A stretch of DNA of 64,000 nt from Pseudobutyrivibrio sp. (GTDB lineage Bacteria > Bacillota > Clostridia > Lachnospirales > Lachnospiraceae), in the NCBI GenBank assembly GCA_024684955.1, contig JAIKWH010000018.1, forward strand, positions 1-64,000, in the 5' to 3' direction. The notes below the pieces were generated by a model. It saw only the letters and a program-made list of their open reading frames with translations. It was not told the origin of the DNA and did not search any database. This document shows, piece after piece, positions 61,979 to 64,000 of this stretch. Numbering within the stretch: the first letter of the stretch is position 1; every line of letters begins with the position of its first letter. Both the position numbers and the translations under genes were made by a program.

Positions 61979-62853
61979 TGGATCAAGCCGAGAATTTAAG
62001 GAATATCATAAAATCTCAGAATGTCCATCCTATTGAAAATACTAAGGTTATAACCATCACTTCTGGCAAAGGTGGTGTTGGAAAATCTAATATGGCAGTC
62101 AATTTGGCAGTTCAGTTCCAGACCTTGGGAAAGAGGGTAATAATACTGGATGCTGACTTTGGTCTTGCCAATGTGGAAGTTATGTTTGGCACAGTCCCTG
62201 AATACAATCTTTCCGATGTTATTTTTAAGGGAATGTCCATTAGAGATATCATTACAAAGGGTCCTATGGGTATTGGATTTATATCCGGTGGGTCTGGAGT
62301 AGTAGGATTAAACAATTTAAATCGTGAACAAATTGCGTTTTTGGTGCATAATTTATCACTTTTAAATGATTTATGTGATATTCTAATTATAGATACTGGG
62401 GCAGGTGTATCTGACCAGGTTATGGAGTTTGTTTTGGCTAGCCCTGAGATTATTTTAGTTTCTACCCCAGAGCCTAGTTCCCTTACAGATTCCTATTCAC
62501 TTATGAAAGCCATGTACAAGAGTCCTAAGTACTTGGGAGACGGGACAAATGTCCACCTTGTTGCCAACAAGGTCATGTCTGAGACGGAAGGACGGGCTGT
62601 ATATGACAAGATGCTTTCGGTAGTACAAAAGTTTCTTCATGGAGACTTGGATTATTTGGGATATATTCCTTCAGACATGGTATTAGAAAAATCTGTTAGA
62701 AATCAAAAGGTGGTTTCTATAGAAAATCCTAAGGCGCCATCGTCTAAAGCCTTTGAGAACATTGCAAGACTTCTGTTACAAAAGGATGCAAAGACTCATT
62801 ATAAATGGGGAGTTTCAAACATATTTAGCAGAATGCTTAAGAGTAGGGCATAG
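61978..62853 (+). CDS. flhG: FlhG (YlxH/FleN) MinD-like ATPase
   Basis: A 291-residue P-loop ATPase of the MinD/ParA type with the deviant Walker A SGKGGVGKSNMAVNL (about 29-43), LDADFGLANVEVMFG and the DTGAG motif. The N-terminal about 20 residues fit the FlhF-activating helix (DQAENLRNIIKSQN; the usual DQA-x-x-LR is present), and the C terminus is the amphipathic membrane-targeting part. It stimulates FlhF and numbers flagella. Overlaps flhF by one base. Confidence 0.94.
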   Translation: MDQAENLRNIIKSQNVHPIENTKVITITSGKGGVGKSNMAVNLAVQFQTLGKRVIILDADFGLANVEVMFGTVPEYNLSDVIFKGMSIRDIITKGPMGIGFISGGSGVVGLNNLNREQIAFLVHNLSLLNDLCDILIIDTGAGVSDQVMEFVLASPEIILVSTPEPSSLTDSYSLMKAMYKSPKYLGDGTNVHLVANKVMSETEGRAVYDKMLSVVQKFLHGDLDYLGYIPSDMVLEKSVRNQKVVSIENPKAPSSKAFENIARLLLQKDAKTHYKWGVSNIFSRMLKSRA

Positions 62854-62854
62854 T

Positions 62855-63598
62855 ATGGAAATATCAGAACTTAAGCCTGGCACTCCAGTGGAGTTTACCA
62901 TAGCCAGCACAAATTCAGATGTGGAAAGCAGCATAGGGCAGGATAGGTCAGTATACATATCCAGCGTCTTTGGTGTCACCAAAAAGAACGAGGTGGTATT
63001 CCACCTACCGTCTAGGGGTGGCCGGACAGTGACCATTCCTATGAATGTTCCTTTCAATGCTGTCTTTAATACAGGCAAGACCATGTATATGCTTACAGGT
63101 CTTATCACTAAAAGAGGAAGGTTGGAAGACTTTCCAGTATATGTCTTTGAGCCTGAAGGGGATTTAAAAAAGGTACAGAGGCGTAATTATTTCAGATTAC
63201 CTTGTTACATACCTGCCAAGATTCTTCCTATTCCTAGGGAGGTTGCATTGCTTCCAAACATGGATATGGTGGAGGCAGACCTGAGGCAGTATGGCAACAC
63301 ATATGGACTTCCTGTTTCAGGAACAATTCTAGACATAAGCGGGGGCGGTGTCCGATTCAAATCTTCTAGAAAGATTGATGAGGCCAAGTACATCTACATA
63401 TCATTCACACTTCAATCGCCTACAATCAATAAAGAAATTAATGCTACGGCAAGACAGGTCAAGACAACATACTTTGAAGAGATGCAAACCTATGAGCATC
63501 GCTTGGAGTTTTTATTTAAAGAACCAGAAGACAGAGAGACTATCATTAAATACATTTTTGACGAAGACCGACGTTTAAGAAAAAAAGAGCAGGGGTAG
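62855..63598 (+). CDS. YcgR-like PilZ protein (flagellar brake candidate)
   Basis: A 247-residue protein from ATG 62855, one base after the flhG stop; an in-frame ATG at 62753 would run through the end of flhG. N-terminal YcgR-N-like beta domain (about 5-105) and C-terminal PilZ domain (about 108-240) with QRRNYFRLPC (the RxxxR arm) and DISGGGVRF (DxSxxG). YcgR proteins bind cyclic di-GMP and slow the motor. Position between flhG and cheB supports a motility role. Confidence 0.85.
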   Translation: MEISELKPGTPVEFTIASTNSDVESSIGQDRSVYISSVFGVTKKNEVVFHLPSRGGRTVTIPMNVPFNAVFNTGKTMYMLTGLITKRGRLEDFPVYVFEPEGDLKKVQRRNYFRLPCYIPAKILPIPREVALLPNMDMVEADLRQYGNTYGLPVSGTILDISGGGVRFKSSRKIDEAKYIYISFTLQSPTINKEINATARQVKTTYFEEMQTYEHRLEFLFKEPEDRETIIKYIFDEDRRLRKKEQG

Positions 63599-63602
63599 GA
63601 AA

Positions 63603-64000
63603 GTGTATAAGATTCTAGTTGTTGATGACTCTGCACTCATGAGGAGGATTATCTGTGATATTATCAACGCAGATAGTGATTTTCATGTTGCTGACGTTAG
63701 TGCAGACGGAGAAGATGCTTACAACAAAATAAAGACTACGTCCTATGATCTGATTGTCTTAGATATGATTCTTCCTAAGATGACAGGTCTGGAGGTCTTA
63801 AAGAGGCTTAGCGCTGACAAGGTACCTTTTAATGTAATCCTTATTTCATCTTCGCTGAAGGAGGATGCAGACAGTACCATCAAGGCTATAGAACTGGGTG
63901 CTTTGGATTTTGTAGTTAAACCTATCAGATCCACTCCTGAGACCAGAGAGGTTTTTGCTAGAGACATTATGAATGCCATGAAGGCATGCATCAAGACTGT
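63603..64000 (+). CDS. cheB: Chemotaxis methylesterase CheB, 5' part (cut by window end)
   Basis: GTG 63603, behind TAGGAAA, opens a frame that runs off the window after about 132 codons. It is a receiver domain: MYKILVVDDSALMRR start, D8-D9 pocket, phosphorylation site D54 in IVLDMILPKMTG, ISSS where CheY has the switch Thr/Ser, and K-P in DFVVKP. The start VDDSALMRR.I and the position after flhG/ycgR fit CheB, whose methylesterase domain would lie beyond the window. It could also be a different receiver-plus-effector protein. Confidence 0.75.
   Translation, partial: MYKILVVDDSALMRRIICDIINADSDFHVADVSADGEDAYNKIKTTSYDLIVLDMILPKMTGLEVLKRLSADKVPFNVILISSSLKEDADSTIKAIELGALDFVVKPIRSTPETREVFARDIMNAMKACIKT

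Overview
The window looks like a chromosome segment of a motile, moderately low-GC Firmicute, most likely family Lachnospiraceae (Butyrivibrio/Pseudobutyrivibrio/Roseburia-like; the genus is a guess). Reasons: a T-box in front of thrS, a CIRCE-controlled hrcA-grpE-dnaK-dnaJ operon, codY next to a single large flagellar gene block, FliY in place of FliN, TTG/GTG starts with strong AGGAGG sites, and a gene order (gltX, UvrD-like helicase, DUF1292, trpS, yifB-dprA-topA-codY-flgB) that I associate with that family.

Layout. 1-6244 is an A/T-rich accessory region: the end of a TfoX-like gene, two HTH-XRE regulators with membrane tails and small membrane partners, a stub of an Abi-type gene, a five-gene cluster that looks like a type VII (ESX/LXG-like) toxin locus plus a lipoprotein that may be its immunity protein, and a lipoprotein gene on the minus strand. 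Two small genes here appear frameshifted by loss of one A just after the start codon. 6348-13212 is housekeeping: RpiB-like isomerase, SPFH protein, T-box and TGS-less thrS, a radical SAM protein, a PilZ protein, holA, rpsT. 13210-16216 (minus) is lepA-hemW. 16295-21347 is the heat-shock operon. 21387-24103 is a VTC polyphosphate-polymerase-like / DUF4956 / beta-helix lipoprotein operon with a perfect CodY box upstream. 24255-27977 holds gltX, a UvrD-like helicase and a convergent DUF1292 gene. 28041-31635 is an operon with a GH13 protein whose catalytic residues are lost, DUF5662 and trpS. 31669-37577 is yifB-dprA, topA and codY.

37662 to the window end is a flagellar/chemotaxis supercluster, all on the plus strand: flgB-flgC-fliE-fliF-fliG-fliH-fliI-fliJ-motE-like-fliK-flgD-(TIGR02530)-flgE, a terminator, then motA-motB-fliL-fliM-fliY-cheY-fliO-fliP-fliQ-fliR-flhB-flhA-flhF-flhG-ycgR-like-cheB (cut by the window end). 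It encodes the rod base, MS and C rings, export apparatus and ATPase, hook with its cap and length control, stator, and control of assembly site and signalling.

The observations I rate highest are the putative type VII toxin island with a HExxH metallopeptidase effector, the catalytically eroded GlgX-like protein behind a consensus promoter and a terminator-like leader hairpin, an EF-hand calcium loop inserted in the hook protein FlgE, and the perfect CodY box. No tRNA, rRNA, CRISPR array or insertion sequence was seen. All family calls were made by reading; no database search was possible.
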